Below, piece by piece: positions 38,370 through 47,145 of a stretch of 64,000 nt of DNA. Position 1 is the stretch's first letter; each line of letters begins with the position of its first letter. Source of the DNA: REEB95 sp963762425 (lineage in GTDB: Bacteria; Pseudomonadota; Alphaproteobacteria; ATCC43930; CGMCC-115725). Position numbers and translations under genes: made by a program. Location of the stretch: contig CAVXKY010000004.1 in assembly GCA_963762425.1 (NCBI GenBank), forward strand, positions 558,001-622,000, given 5' to 3'. Below the pieces are notes generated by a model, which was not told the origin of the DNA, did not search any database, and was given only the letters and a program-made list of their open reading frames with translations.

Positions 38370-39146
38370 CTATTCCTCCGCGGTATCGGTCAGCGACCAC
38401 AGTTGCTTGTGAATTTCCTGGAAAGCGGGCTCGAAGCGGATCTGCACCGGGTCGCGCGGCCGCTTCAATCCGATTTCGATGTCGGCCTTGATCCGCCCCG
38501 GCCGGCGCGACAAAACGATGACGCGGTCCGACAGCGCGATCGCCTCTTCCAGATCGTGGGTCACGAACACGACGGTCTTGCGCTCGCTTTCCCACAGGCC
38601 CATTAGCTCGCGCTGCAATTGTAATTTAAGCTGCACGTCGACATTGCCGAAGGGTTCGTCCATCAGCAATGTCGCGGGGTTGTAGGCCAGCATGCGGGCG
38701 AGCGCGGTGCGCTTCTGCATCCCGCCCGAAAGCTCGGCCGGCAGGTGATCGGCGAATCCGCCCAATCCCACGCGGGATATGACCTTCATCGCCCGCTCGC
38801 GGGCCTCGGCAAGCGGCACCTTCTGGAGATAAAGCGGCAGCATGACGTTGGCCAGCACGCTGCGCCAGGGCATCAGGCTGTCCTTCTGCGTCATGTAGCC
38901 GATGCCGATATTGGGCTTGGTCACGGGCGAACCGCGATAGATCACCTCGCCGCGCTCGGGCTGCTCGAATCCGGCGATGCAGTTGAACAGCGTGGACTTG
39001 CCGCAGCCGCTCGGCCCCACCAAGGCGATAAAGGCGCCTTCGGGGATGTCGGCGCTGACATCCTCGACCGCGGCGATCCGGTTGCCGTCCTTGAAGAACC
39101 ACTTGGAGACCCGGTTCAGCCGGATCGCCGGCGCGGTTTGCGCCAC
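38370..39146 (-). CDS. ABC transporter ATPase, SsuB/TauB-like
   Basis: 258 aa. Walker A is VGPSGCGKST, the signature is LSGGMQKRTALAR, Walker B is LLMDEPFGNVD and the switch His is in VFVTHDLEEAI. First gene of the three-gene importer operon; divergent from the DUF2066 gene with a 117-base spacer that must hold both promoters. Confidence 0.95.
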   Translation of the reverse strand: MAQTAPAIRLNRVSKWFFKDGNRIAAVEDVSADIPEGAFIALVGPSGCGKSTLFNCIAGFEQPERGEVIYRGSPVTKPNIGIGYMTQKDSLMPWRSVLANVMLPLYLQKVPLAEARERAMKVISRVGLGGFADHLPAELSGGMQKRTALARMLAYNPATLLMDEPFGNVDVQLKLQLQRELMGLWESERKTVVFVTHDLEEAIALSDRVIVLSRRPGRIKADIEIGLKRPRDPVQIRFEPAFQEIHKQLWSLTDTAEE

Positions 39147-39263
39147 GTTTCCCCTCCCTAATTTGGCGGTCCGACTATGCCGGATACCAGGCTCGGTTTA
39201 CAGAACCGTTTTGGGTAGAATAGAAACCGGAACCGGACGGCGCGCCGGGACGCGCGACATTGC

Positions 39264-40409
39264 ATGGGGGTTGGGACGTTGAGACGTAAAGCCGTAATTG
39301 GACGAGGCCTGCTGCTTGCCGCGTTGGCTGTGGCGCTGACGGCGTTCCGGGCCGCGCCGGCCTTGGCGCAACAAGCCGCGTCGTTCGACGTCTATGCCAT
39401 ACAGGTTCACGTCGATCAGACCGCCGCCTCGGCCAATGCCGCGCGCGATGCCGCCCGGCTCGAGGGCGAACACCATGCCTATATACTCATGCTGTCGCGG
39501 CTCACGCGCGCATCCGACGCCGCGCGCCTGCCGCCCGCCAACGACGCCAGTCTCAACGATCTGATCCAGGGCTTCGAGGTGGCGAATGAACGCCGCTCGA
39601 ATGTGCGCTACTTCGCCGACTACACCTATCATTTCCGCCCCGACGGCATCCGCGCCTTGTTGCGCCAGGCGCAAATTCCCTTCGCCGAAGCGCCGTCGCG
39701 GCCCCTGGTCGTCCTGCCGGTGCTGGAGGGCGGCGCCAGCCCGTTGCTGTGGGACGATCCCAATCCCTGGCGCGCCGCCTGGAACCAGGCCAATTTCCCG
39801 CCCGGGCTGGTGCCGTTGATCGAGCCGCTGGGCGACGCCGCCGATCTCGCGGCGGCCGATGGGCCGGCCGCCGACCGCGGCGACGATGCCGCGCTTTCCG
39901 CGATTTCCAAACGCTACAACGGCGCCGACGTGCTGGTGACGCGCGCCACGATCAAGCCGGGCGCGCCCGAATCCGTCACTGTCAACGCCACGCGCTATTC
40001 CCCCGGCTCGTCCGGCAACAACCCGACCTGGATCGCTTCATACGTGGCGGGAACCGGCGAACAGGAGCCCGATCTCCTGCAACGCGCCGCTGTGGGCACG
40101 GATTTGCAGATCGAGGAGGCGTGGAAAGCGGCCAACGTCATCGATTTCGGCCAGGCGGGGGCGCTCGCGGTCAACGTACCAGTTTCCGATGTACAAAGCT
40201 GGGCCGCGCTCAACGCCAAGCTTTCCGGCATCGCCGTGATTCAGCGCGTCGATCTCTTGTCGCTCAACCGGCAAATGGCGCACATCCTCATCCATTATGT
40301 CGGCGATCCGTCGCAGCTTCGCCTGGCGCTGGCGCAAAGTAATCTCGATTTGAACGGCGATCCGTCCAGCCTGGTCCTGGTCGCTCATCCGGGCGCGGCC
40401 AGCCCATGA
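39264..40409 (+). CDS. DUF2066 family exported protein
   Basis: 381 aa. The N-terminal signal region (GLLLAALAVALTAFRAAPAL, then AQ) is followed by the DUF2066 fold (RDAARLEGEHHAYILMLSRL, SNVRYFADYTYHFRPDGIRA) and a C-terminal region with VQSWAALNAKLSGIAVIQRV. Members are periplasmic proteins of unknown role. Its stop overlaps the start of the phosphatidyltransferase gene (ATGA). The order from here to hdaA is common in alphaproteobacteria. TAGAAT at 39216-39221 could be its -10 box. Confidence 0.85.
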   Translation: MGVGTLRRKAVIGRGLLLAALAVALTAFRAAPALAQQAASFDVYAIQVHVDQTAASANAARDAARLEGEHHAYILMLSRLTRASDAARLPPANDASLNDLIQGFEVANERRSNVRYFADYTYHFRPDGIRALLRQAQIPFAEAPSRPLVVLPVLEGGASPLLWDDPNPWRAAWNQANFPPGLVPLIEPLGDAADLAAADGPAADRGDDAALSAISKRYNGADVLVTRATIKPGAPESVTVNATRYSPGSSGNNPTWIASYVAGTGEQEPDLLQRAAVGTDLQIEEAWKAANVIDFGQAGALAVNVPVSDVQSWAALNAKLSGIAVIQRVDLLSLNRQMAHILIHYVGDPSQLRLALAQSNLDLNGDPSSLVLVAHPGAASP

Positions 40410-40954
40410 ATCTGCCGAACATCATTTCGCTGGCCCGGCTCCTGTCGGCGCCGCTCGGCGTCTGGTTCATCCTCAACCACGATCTCGCCGCGGCGTTCTG
40501 GCTGTTCGCCGCCGCCGGCCTGTCCGATGCGGTGGACGGCTTCATCGCCAAGCATTTCAACCAGACATCCGAGCTGGGCGAGCTGCTCGACCCGGTCGCC
40601 GACAAGGCGCTGATCGTCAGCATGACGGTGACGCTCGGGCTGTCAGACTATCTGCCGAACTGGGTGGTCATCCTGGTGGTGTTCCGCGACCTTTTGATCG
40701 TCGGCGGCTATCTGCTGGCGCTGGCCTTGGCCCGGCCGCCGCACTGGCGGCCCAATGCCGTCAGCAAGGTCAACACCGCGCTGCAAATCGCCCTGATCAT
40801 CCTGGTCCTGGCGCATGTCGGGCTGGGCGTGGAGGATTACGGCATGACCATGCCGTTGGCGCTTGCCGTGGGCGCAACCACCGTGCTCTCTGGCGCTCTC
40901 TATCTGGTGCGCTGGATGCGCATTTTCGCGGGCGTGGAGGAAGCGGGAGAATAA
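40406..40954 (+). CDS. CDP-alcohol phosphatidyltransferase family protein
   Basis: 182 aa membrane enzyme. The family motif DG..AR..G..D..D is visible as SDAVDGFIAKHFNQTSELGE followed by LLDPVADKA, with AK in place of AR. It joins an alcohol head group to CDP-diacylglycerol, for example as a cardiolipin or phosphatidylglycerophosphate synthase. Overlaps its neighbours at both ends by one to four bases, so it is in an operon with DUF2066 and the AI-2E permease. Confidence 0.92.
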   Translation: MNLPNIISLARLLSAPLGVWFILNHDLAAAFWLFAAAGLSDAVDGFIAKHFNQTSELGELLDPVADKALIVSMTVTLGLSDYLPNWVVILVVFRDLLIVGGYLLALALARPPHWRPNAVSKVNTALQIALIILVLAHVGLGVEDYGMTMPLALAVGATTVLSGALYLVRWMRIFAGVEEAGE

Positions 40955-42051
40955 TGGCAACCAACTCACTGGCCAACCGGCGCTGGACACTGATGTTCTG
41001 GCTCGCGTTGCTGGTTTTCCTGCTGTTGGCGATCCACCTGCTGAGCGGGATATTGCTGCCCTTCGTCGCCGCCTTCGGCATCGCCTATTTCCTGGCGCCG
41101 CTGGTCGACCGGGTGCAGCAAGCGCGGCTGTCGCGCACGCTTGCCACGCTGGTGGTGCTGCTGCTGTTCCTGCTGGTGCTGGCGCTGGTGGTGATGCTGA
41201 TCCTGCCGCTGATCGAGGCGCAGGTGTCGGAGTTGTCGCGCCTCGCGCCCACGGCGATGGACCAGGGCCGCCAGCAGATCCAGCAGCTTTTTCAGATGGT
41301 GCAACAGAAGCTCTCGCCCGAGGACGCGGCGCGGCTCAGGGACATGGCGGGTTCCTTGTCCTCGGCGGTGCTGGGCTGGGCCGCCAAGCTGGCCGAGGAG
41401 ATTCTGACCAGCGGCGTGGCGCTCGCCAATCTCCTGTCGCTGATCTTCATCACGCCCTTGGTGGCGTTCTACCTGCTGCGCGACTGGGACGGCGTGGTGT
41501 CCCATCTCGAAAGCTGGGTTCCGCGCCGCCATGTCGCCACCGTGCGCAAGGAGATGGCGGAGATCAACGCGACGCTGTCCGGTTTCGTGCGCGGCCAGAC
41601 GCTGGTCGGGCTGATCCTGGCGGCCTATTACGCCGCCGCGTTGTCGCTCGCCGGCACCAATTTCGCCATCGTCATCGGCGTCCTGATCGGCATCCTGTCC
41701 TTCATCCCGGTGGTCGGCGTGGCCATCGGCCTGGTGCTGGCGATGGGCATCACCTTGGTCCAGACCCCGACCTGGACCGCGGCCGGGATCATGGTGGCCG
41801 TCTTCGCGGTCGGGCAAGTGGCCGAGAACAGCTTTCTGTCGCCGAAACTGGTCGGCGGCCGCGTCAATCTCCACCCGGTCTGGGTGATCTTCGCGCTCTT
41901 GGCTTTCGGCAAGCTGTTCGGCTTCCTCGGCGTGTTGCTGGCGCTGCCGGCGGCGGCGGTGACCGGGGTGATGGTGCGCTTCGGCATGAGCCGCTATCTC
42001 GCCAGCGCGTTCTACGATGGGGGCACAAGGCCGCGCGGCAGGCGCGGCTGA
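40954..42051 (+). CDS. AI-2E family (PerM-like) membrane protein
   Basis: 365 aa. About seven to eight membrane helices; the N-terminal pair LLVFLLLAIHLLSGILLPF and the typical C-terminal block VHPVWVIFALL...LLALPAAAV (here NLHPVWVIFALLAFGKLFGF). Members act as sodium/proton antiporters or export AI-2-like molecules. Starts on the last base of the phosphatidyltransferase stop. Confidence 0.93.
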   Translation: MATNSLANRRWTLMFWLALLVFLLLAIHLLSGILLPFVAAFGIAYFLAPLVDRVQQARLSRTLATLVVLLLFLLVLALVVMLILPLIEAQVSELSRLAPTAMDQGRQQIQQLFQMVQQKLSPEDAARLRDMAGSLSSAVLGWAAKLAEEILTSGVALANLLSLIFITPLVAFYLLRDWDGVVSHLESWVPRRHVATVRKEMAEINATLSGFVRGQTLVGLILAAYYAAALSLAGTNFAIVIGVLIGILSFIPVVGVAIGLVLAMGITLVQTPTWTAAGIMVAVFAVGQVAENSFLSPKLVGGRVNLHPVWVIFALLAFGKLFGFLGVLLALPAAAVTGVMVRFGMSRYLASAFYDGGTRPRGRRG

Positions 42052-42061
42052 GGCGAGGGCC

Positions 42062-42751
42062 ATGGCGCAGCTGCCGCTCGATCTCGGACATCTTCCGGCG
42101 CTGGGGTGGGACGATTTCCTGGTGGCGCCGTCGAACCAGGCGGCGGTGTCATGGCTCGATCGCTGGCCGCGCTGGCCCGGCCATGCCCTGTCGCTGTTCG
42201 GTCCCGCCGGAAGCGGCAAGACCCATCTCGCCCATGTCTTCCAGGCGCGTTCGCAGGCGGTGTTCCTCTTGCCCGGGGAATTGGCCGCCGATCGCGCGCG
42301 TTCCCTGCTCGGCCGGTCCAAGGCAGCCATCGTCGACGACGCCGAGCGCGTTCTCCTGATGGACCGGGGCGAGGGGCTGTTCCATCTCTACAATCTGCTC
42401 GCCGAGCAGGCGGCCATCTGCTGCTGGTGTCGCGCGAGCCGCCGTCGCGCTGGGGCATCGAACTCGCCGATCTGCGGTCGCGACTCCTGGCGGCGCCGGC
42501 CGCGGAGGTATCGGCTCCGGATGACGCGCTCTTGGCGTCGGTGCTGGTCAAGCTGTTCGCCGACCGGCAGTTGACCGTGGGCGAAGACGTGATCGGCTAT
42601 CTCCTGAGCCGCATCGAGCGCAGCTTCGCCGCGGCGCGCTTCGCGGTCGAGGCGCTCGACCGGGCCGCGCTGGCGGCGCATCGCCGCGTCACGATTCATC
42701 TCGCGCGCCTTGTGCTGGAAAGCGGCCCCGAATCCGGCACCGCTTACTTGA
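42062..42751 (+). CDS. hdaA: HdaA, DnaA-related replication inactivator (frameshifted)
   Basis: About 229 aa if repaired. It is a DnaA AAA+ domain without the DNA-binding part: QLPLDLGHLPALGWDDFLVA, Walker A GPAGSGKTHLAH, Walker B VDDAERVL and LLLVSREPPSRWGIELADLR. It promotes hydrolysis of DnaA-bound ATP with the sliding clamp and limits re-initiation. A base is missing near 42410 (GAGCAGGCGG for GAGCAGGGCGG). To end at the TGA at 42749, beside the convergent sixA end, a compensating +1 near 42717 is needed; that second indel is less certain. Confidence 0.82.
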
Positions 42752-43245
42752 GCGCGTACAGCGCGCGCAGATGCGCCGTGCCGATGGCGAGTTCCGCCCA
42801 GGGCAGAGGCAGATCGAAGCTCGCCAGCGCCGAGGTCGGAAAGCCCTGCGCCAGTTGCGCCATCAGCGGTCCGGCCGGCTGGTCGGACAGCAGCACGGCC
42901 AATTCCTGCAAACCGGGATTGTGCCCGACCAGCAAGACGCCGCGCGTGTCCTCGGGCACGTGCCGGAGTCGCGCCAGCAGGTGTTTCGCGTCGGCGAGAT
43001 AGAGTTCGTCCTCGTAAACGATCCGCGGCGCGGGCTTAAGCGCCGGCAGCACGAGTTCGAGCGTCTGCCGCGTCCGCGCCGAGCCGGAACACAACACCAG
43101 CTCGGGCGACTATGCGCGCCTCCACCATGGCCGCGGCCATGGTCTTGGCGTCCCGGATTCCGGCCTCGGCCAGCGCGCGCGCTTGGTCGCCGCCCTCGCC
43201 TTGGGTTTCCGCCTTGGCATGGCGAAGCAGATAGAGCGTATTCAT
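42744..43245 (-). CDS. sixA: SixA-like phosphohistidine phosphatase (frameshifted)
   Basis: About 166 aa if repaired. Histidine phosphatase fold: the catalytic RH pair is in LYLLRHAKAE, then CSGSARTRQTLELV and VLLVGHNPGLQEL with the second His. SixA dephosphorylates histidine-phosphotransfer domains. ATG at 43245 (MNTLYLL). One extra base near 43110 (minus strand ATAGTCGCC) shifts the frame; removal gives RISPELVLCSGSAR. Convergent with hdaA, divergent from ppk. Confidence 0.85.
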
Positions 43246-43299
43246 CCACAGGCCCAATTTCGCAATGACATGTTCATATAACGGTTATAGTCTCGCCGC

Positions 43300-45480
43300 A
43301 TGGAACGGGAAATGGCGGCGCTATCCGGAAGCCAGCAGCGGGCCGAGGACAAGTCCTACGACGGCACCTCGCCCGGCCGTTTCATCAATCGCGAACTGTC
43401 CTGGCTCGCCTTCAACGAGCGCGTGCTGGCCGAGGCCGACAATCCGCGCTATCCGCTGCTGGAGCGGCTGCGTTTCCTGTCGATTTCGGCGAACAACCTG
43501 GACGAATTCTACATGGTGCGGGTCGCCGGCTTGAAGGGCCAGGTGCAGGCCGGCATCTCGACTCCGAGCCAGGACGGGTTGACTCCGGCGCAGCAGCTCG
43601 CCGCCATCAACCAGCGCGCCGGCAAGCTGATGCAGGATCAGCAGAAGACCTGGGCCGCGCTCAAAGACGAGATGGAGGCGGCCGGAATCGCGGTGGTCGA
43701 GCCGGACGAGCTTTCGCCCGAGGATAACGCCTTCCTGGCCCAGCGCTTCCGGGCCGAGATCTTCCCGGTGCTGACGCCGCTCGCCATCGATCCGGCGCAT
43801 CCCTTTCCCTTCATCGCCAATCTCGGCTGCGGCCTGGCGCTGGAGTTGAGGCGCCGCAGCGACGGCAACCGGATGCAGGCGCTGCTCCTTATCCCGGCCT
43901 CGGTCGCGCGCTTCGTGCGCCTGCCCGGCAAGGATGTCCGCTTCCTGCCGGTCGAGCAGATGATCGGCCTGTTCCTCGACCAGCTCTTCCCCGGATTCGC
44001 GGTCGCGGGCAAGGGCATGTTCCGCATCCTGCGCGACAGCGAGATGGAAATCGAGGAAGAGGCCGAAGATCTGGTGCGGCTGTTCGAATCGGCGCTCAAG
44101 CGCCGCCGCCGCGGCAACGTCATCCGCCTCGGCATCGACGCCGGCATGCCCGAGGATTTGCGCGATTTCCTGATCGAGCGGCTCGACGCCTCGCTCGACG
44201 ACGTGTTCCAGCTCGACGGTCTCCAGGGCCTGGCCGACACCAACCAGCTCATCATCGACGAGCGGCCGGATCTGGTCTTCACGCCCTATAATCCGCGTTT
44301 CCCCGAGCGCATCCGCGATTTCGGCGGCGATTGCTTCGCCGCCATCCGCCAGAAGGACATCCTCGTCCATCACCCCTATGAAAGCTTCGACGTGGTGGTG
44401 CAGTTCGTCCGCCAGGCGGCGCACGACCCCGCCGTGGTCGCGATCAAGCAGACGCTCTACCGCACCAGCAACGACAGCCCGATCGTGCGCGCGCTGATCG
44501 ACGCGGCCGAGGCCGGCAAGTCGGTCACCGCGCTGGTCGAGTTGAAGGCGCGCTTCGACGAGGAGGCCAATATCCGCTGGGCGCGCGATCTGGAACGCGC
44601 CGGCGTGCAGGTGGTCTACGGCTTCATCGAATTGAAGACCCACGCCAAGGTGTCGCTGGTGGTGCGGCGCGAGGCCGGCGAACTCCGGGCCTATGTGCAT
44701 TTCGGCACCGGCAATTACCATCCCTATACCGCCAAGGTTTACACCGATCTGAGCTTCTTCACCTGCGATCCGGCGCTGACGCGCGACGCTCAGCAGCTGT
44801 TCAACTACATGACCGGCTATGCCCGGCCGGCGAAGCTCGAAAAGATCGCGGTCGCGCCCATCAATCTGCGCCAGTGCCTCAACGAGCTGATCGAGGCCGA
44901 GATCGAGCATGCCAAGGCCGGCCGTCCGGCCCAGATCTGGGTCAAGCTCAACGCGCTGGTCGATCCCGATCTGATCGACCGGCTCTACCGCGCCTCGCAG
45001 GCGGGGGTGAAGATCGACCTGATCATACGCGGCATCTGCTGCCTCAGGCCGGGGGTGCCGGGATTGTCCGACAACATCCGCGTCAAGAGCATCATCGGCC
45101 GCTTCTTGGAGCATGGCCGCATCGTCTGCTTCGGCAACGGCCAGAAATTGCCGTCGCCCCACGCCAAGGTATACATCTCCTCGGCCGATTGGATGCCGCG
45201 CAATCTCGACTGGCGCGTCGAGGCGCTGGTGCCGGTCGAGAACGAGACCGTGCATCGCCAGGTGCTGGTCGAGATCATGGCCACATCGCTCAAGGAAGAG
45301 GCCCAGAGCTGGCGGCTCGGGCCCGACGGCGACTATACCCGAATCGGCACCGATCCCAACGCGCCCAGCGCGCACGTTTATTTCATGACCAATCCGAGCC
45401 TGTCGGGACGCGGCAGCGCTCTGCAAACCCAGCGCGTCCGCTCGTCGCCCCGGCTGGTTTCCGAAAAGGACAGCCCTTGA
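43300..45480 (+). CDS. ppk: Polyphosphate kinase 1
   Basis: 726 aa, full length. N-terminal domain FINRELSWLAFNERVLAEA, then the two phospholipase-D-like catalytic domains with histidines in KTHAKVSLVVRRE and PHAKVYISSADW, and the conserved YRTSNDSPIV and FGTGNYHPYTAK. It makes polyphosphate from ATP reversibly at the membrane. ppx begins two bases after its stop, so synthesis and breakdown are encoded together. Confidence 0.98.
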   Translation: MEREMAALSGSQQRAEDKSYDGTSPGRFINRELSWLAFNERVLAEADNPRYPLLERLRFLSISANNLDEFYMVRVAGLKGQVQAGISTPSQDGLTPAQQLAAINQRAGKLMQDQQKTWAALKDEMEAAGIAVVEPDELSPEDNAFLAQRFRAEIFPVLTPLAIDPAHPFPFIANLGCGLALELRRRSDGNRMQALLLIPASVARFVRLPGKDVRFLPVEQMIGLFLDQLFPGFAVAGKGMFRILRDSEMEIEEEAEDLVRLFESALKRRRRGNVIRLGIDAGMPEDLRDFLIERLDASLDDVFQLDGLQGLADTNQLIIDERPDLVFTPYNPRFPERIRDFGGDCFAAIRQKDILVHHPYESFDVVVQFVRQAAHDPAVVAIKQTLYRTSNDSPIVRALIDAAEAGKSVTALVELKARFDEEANIRWARDLERAGVQVVYGFIELKTHAKVSLVVRREAGELRAYVHFGTGNYHPYTAKVYTDLSFFTCDPALTRDAQQLFNYMTGYARPAKLEKIAVAPINLRQCLNELIEAEIEHAKAGRPAQIWVKLNALVDPDLIDRLYRASQAGVKIDLIIRGICCLRPGVPGLSDNIRVKSIIGRFLEHGRIVCFGNGQKLPSPHAKVYISSADWMPRNLDWRVEALVPVENETVHRQVLVEIMATSLKEEAQSWRLGPDGDYTRIGTDPNAPSAHVYFMTNPSLSGRGSALQTQRVRSSPRLVSEKDSP

Positions 45481-45482
45481 GC

Positions 45483-46985
45483 ATGCCGGCGCGATTGGCC
45501 GTGGTGTCGGAAGGCGCAGCGCGTCGCCGCGATTGCGTCGCCGTGGTCGATGTCGGCTCCAACTCGTTGCGTCTGGTGATCTATGACGGGCTGAAACGCA
45601 CCGGCCGCACCCTCTTCAACGAGAAGGTGATGTGCGGTCTCGGCCGCGGCCTGAGCAAGACCGGCAGGCTCGATCCCGGCGGCGTCGAGCAGGCCAAGGC
45701 CAACATGCAGCGTTTCGTCACGCTCGGGCGCGGCCTGGGCGCGGCGCATTTCGACATCCTGGCGACCGCCGCGGTGCGCGACGCCACCGACGGCCCCGCC
45801 TTCGTCGCCGATATCGAGAAGCGCTTTTCCGTCCGCGTCCGGGTGCTCTCGGGCGAGGAGGAGGGCAAGCTTGCCGCCATGGGCGTGCTGGCCGCGATTC
45901 CCGAGGCCGCCGGCGTGGTCGGCGATCTGGGCGGCGGCTCGATCGAGCTGATCGAACTGGGCAACGGCGCCGTCGGGCGCGCGGCGACGTTGCCGCTTGG
46001 GCCGCTGCGGCTGGTCGACATCGCCGACGACGACAAGAAGCTCAAGGACGTGGTCGACCGGCTGCTGGCGACCGTGCCCTGGCTGGTGGCGCCCCCCGAT
46101 CCGGTGTTCTACGCCGTGGGCGGGGCGTGGCGCGGGCTCGCCCGCATCCACATGGCCGAGATGCAATATCCGCTGCACGTCATCCAGAATTACACGCTCT
46201 CGCGCAACGAGACCGAGAAATTCCTCGATTTCATCGCCAAGCAGTCGCGCAAATCGCTCGACGGCCTGGCCGGCCTCTCCAAGAAGCGGCTCGAGTGGGT
46301 GCCCTTGGCCGCGCGCGTGCTGGCGCGCATCGTCAAGCGCATGGAGCCGAAGCGGGTGGTGTTCTCGGCCTGGGGGTTGCGCGAAGGACATCTCTACAGC
46401 CTCTTGAGCCCGGCCGAGCGCGCGGTCGATCCGCTGCTGGCGGCTTGCGCCGAAGCGGTGCGCCCCACGTCGCGTTTCCCCGAAATGGGCGAGGCGATCA
46501 ACGCCTGGCTGGCGCCGCTCTTCCCCAAGGAAGACGCGAAGTTCAAGCGCCTGCGCCACGCGGCGGCGCTGTTGTCGGACATCGCCTGGAACGAGCATCC
46601 CGATTACCGCGCCGAGCAGGCGGTGCGCCACGCGCTCTACATGCCGGTGGCGGGGATCGACCATCCGGGCCGCGCCTTCGTCGCCACGGCGTTGCATGCG
46701 CGTTACGGCGGCCGCGGCACGGTCGAGCTGCTGGCGCCGCTCGAGCTGCTCGACGACGAGGAGTTGCTGCTGGCCCGCTCGGTCGGGCTGGCGTTGCGCC
46801 TCGGCTACACCTTCTCGGGCGGCATGCCGGCGGCGCTGGCCGGATCCTCGCTGGGGCTCAACGCCAATGACGTGATCCTCCTTCTCGCGGGCGAGGCGGC
46901 CCAGCGTTACGGCGAGAGCGTGCAACGGCGCTTGGATTCGCTCGCCAAGTCCATGGGCCGCAAGGGCGCCGTCCGGCGTTCCTGA
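45483..46985 (+). CDS. ppx: Exopolyphosphatase, Ppx/GppA family
   Basis: 500 aa. Actin-like ASKHA fold: VVDVGSNSLRLVIYD, the phosphate motif VVGDLGGGSIELIEL and a C-terminal HD-like helical part. It releases phosphate from polyphosphate ends or converts pppGpp to ppGpp. ATG at 45483 or TTG at 45477, overlapping the ppk stop. Co-transcribed with ppk. Confidence 0.95.
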   Translation: MPARLAVVSEGAARRRDCVAVVDVGSNSLRLVIYDGLKRTGRTLFNEKVMCGLGRGLSKTGRLDPGGVEQAKANMQRFVTLGRGLGAAHFDILATAAVRDATDGPAFVADIEKRFSVRVRVLSGEEEGKLAAMGVLAAIPEAAGVVGDLGGGSIELIELGNGAVGRAATLPLGPLRLVDIADDDKKLKDVVDRLLATVPWLVAPPDPVFYAVGGAWRGLARIHMAEMQYPLHVIQNYTLSRNETEKFLDFIAKQSRKSLDGLAGLSKKRLEWVPLAARVLARIVKRMEPKRVVFSAWGLREGHLYSLLSPAERAVDPLLAACAEAVRPTSRFPEMGEAINAWLAPLFPKEDAKFKRLRHAAALLSDIAWNEHPDYRAEQAVRHALYMPVAGIDHPGRAFVATALHARYGGRGTVELLAPLELLDDEELLLARSVGLALRLGYTFSGGMPAALAGSSLGLNANDVILLLAGEAAQRYGESVQRRLDSLAKSMGRKGAVRRS

Positions 46986-47145
46986 TCATTGCGCGGCCGG
47001 GGACGGCAGGACCGCGCGTTTTCCGATCTTCTTGTGCATTGAGCCAGATCAAGGCCAACCGGGCAGGCTGCGCGTAGAGTCCCGATCCGTTGCAAGAGCT
47101 GTCCGTGTCGGTTTCGTGACAGCCGGGACGCAACAGGGGCTGGTC

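Noticed and set aside
43321..45426. 701-residue open frame opposite ppk
   Set aside because: Shadow of a certain gene; low-complexity translation, no ribosome-binding site.
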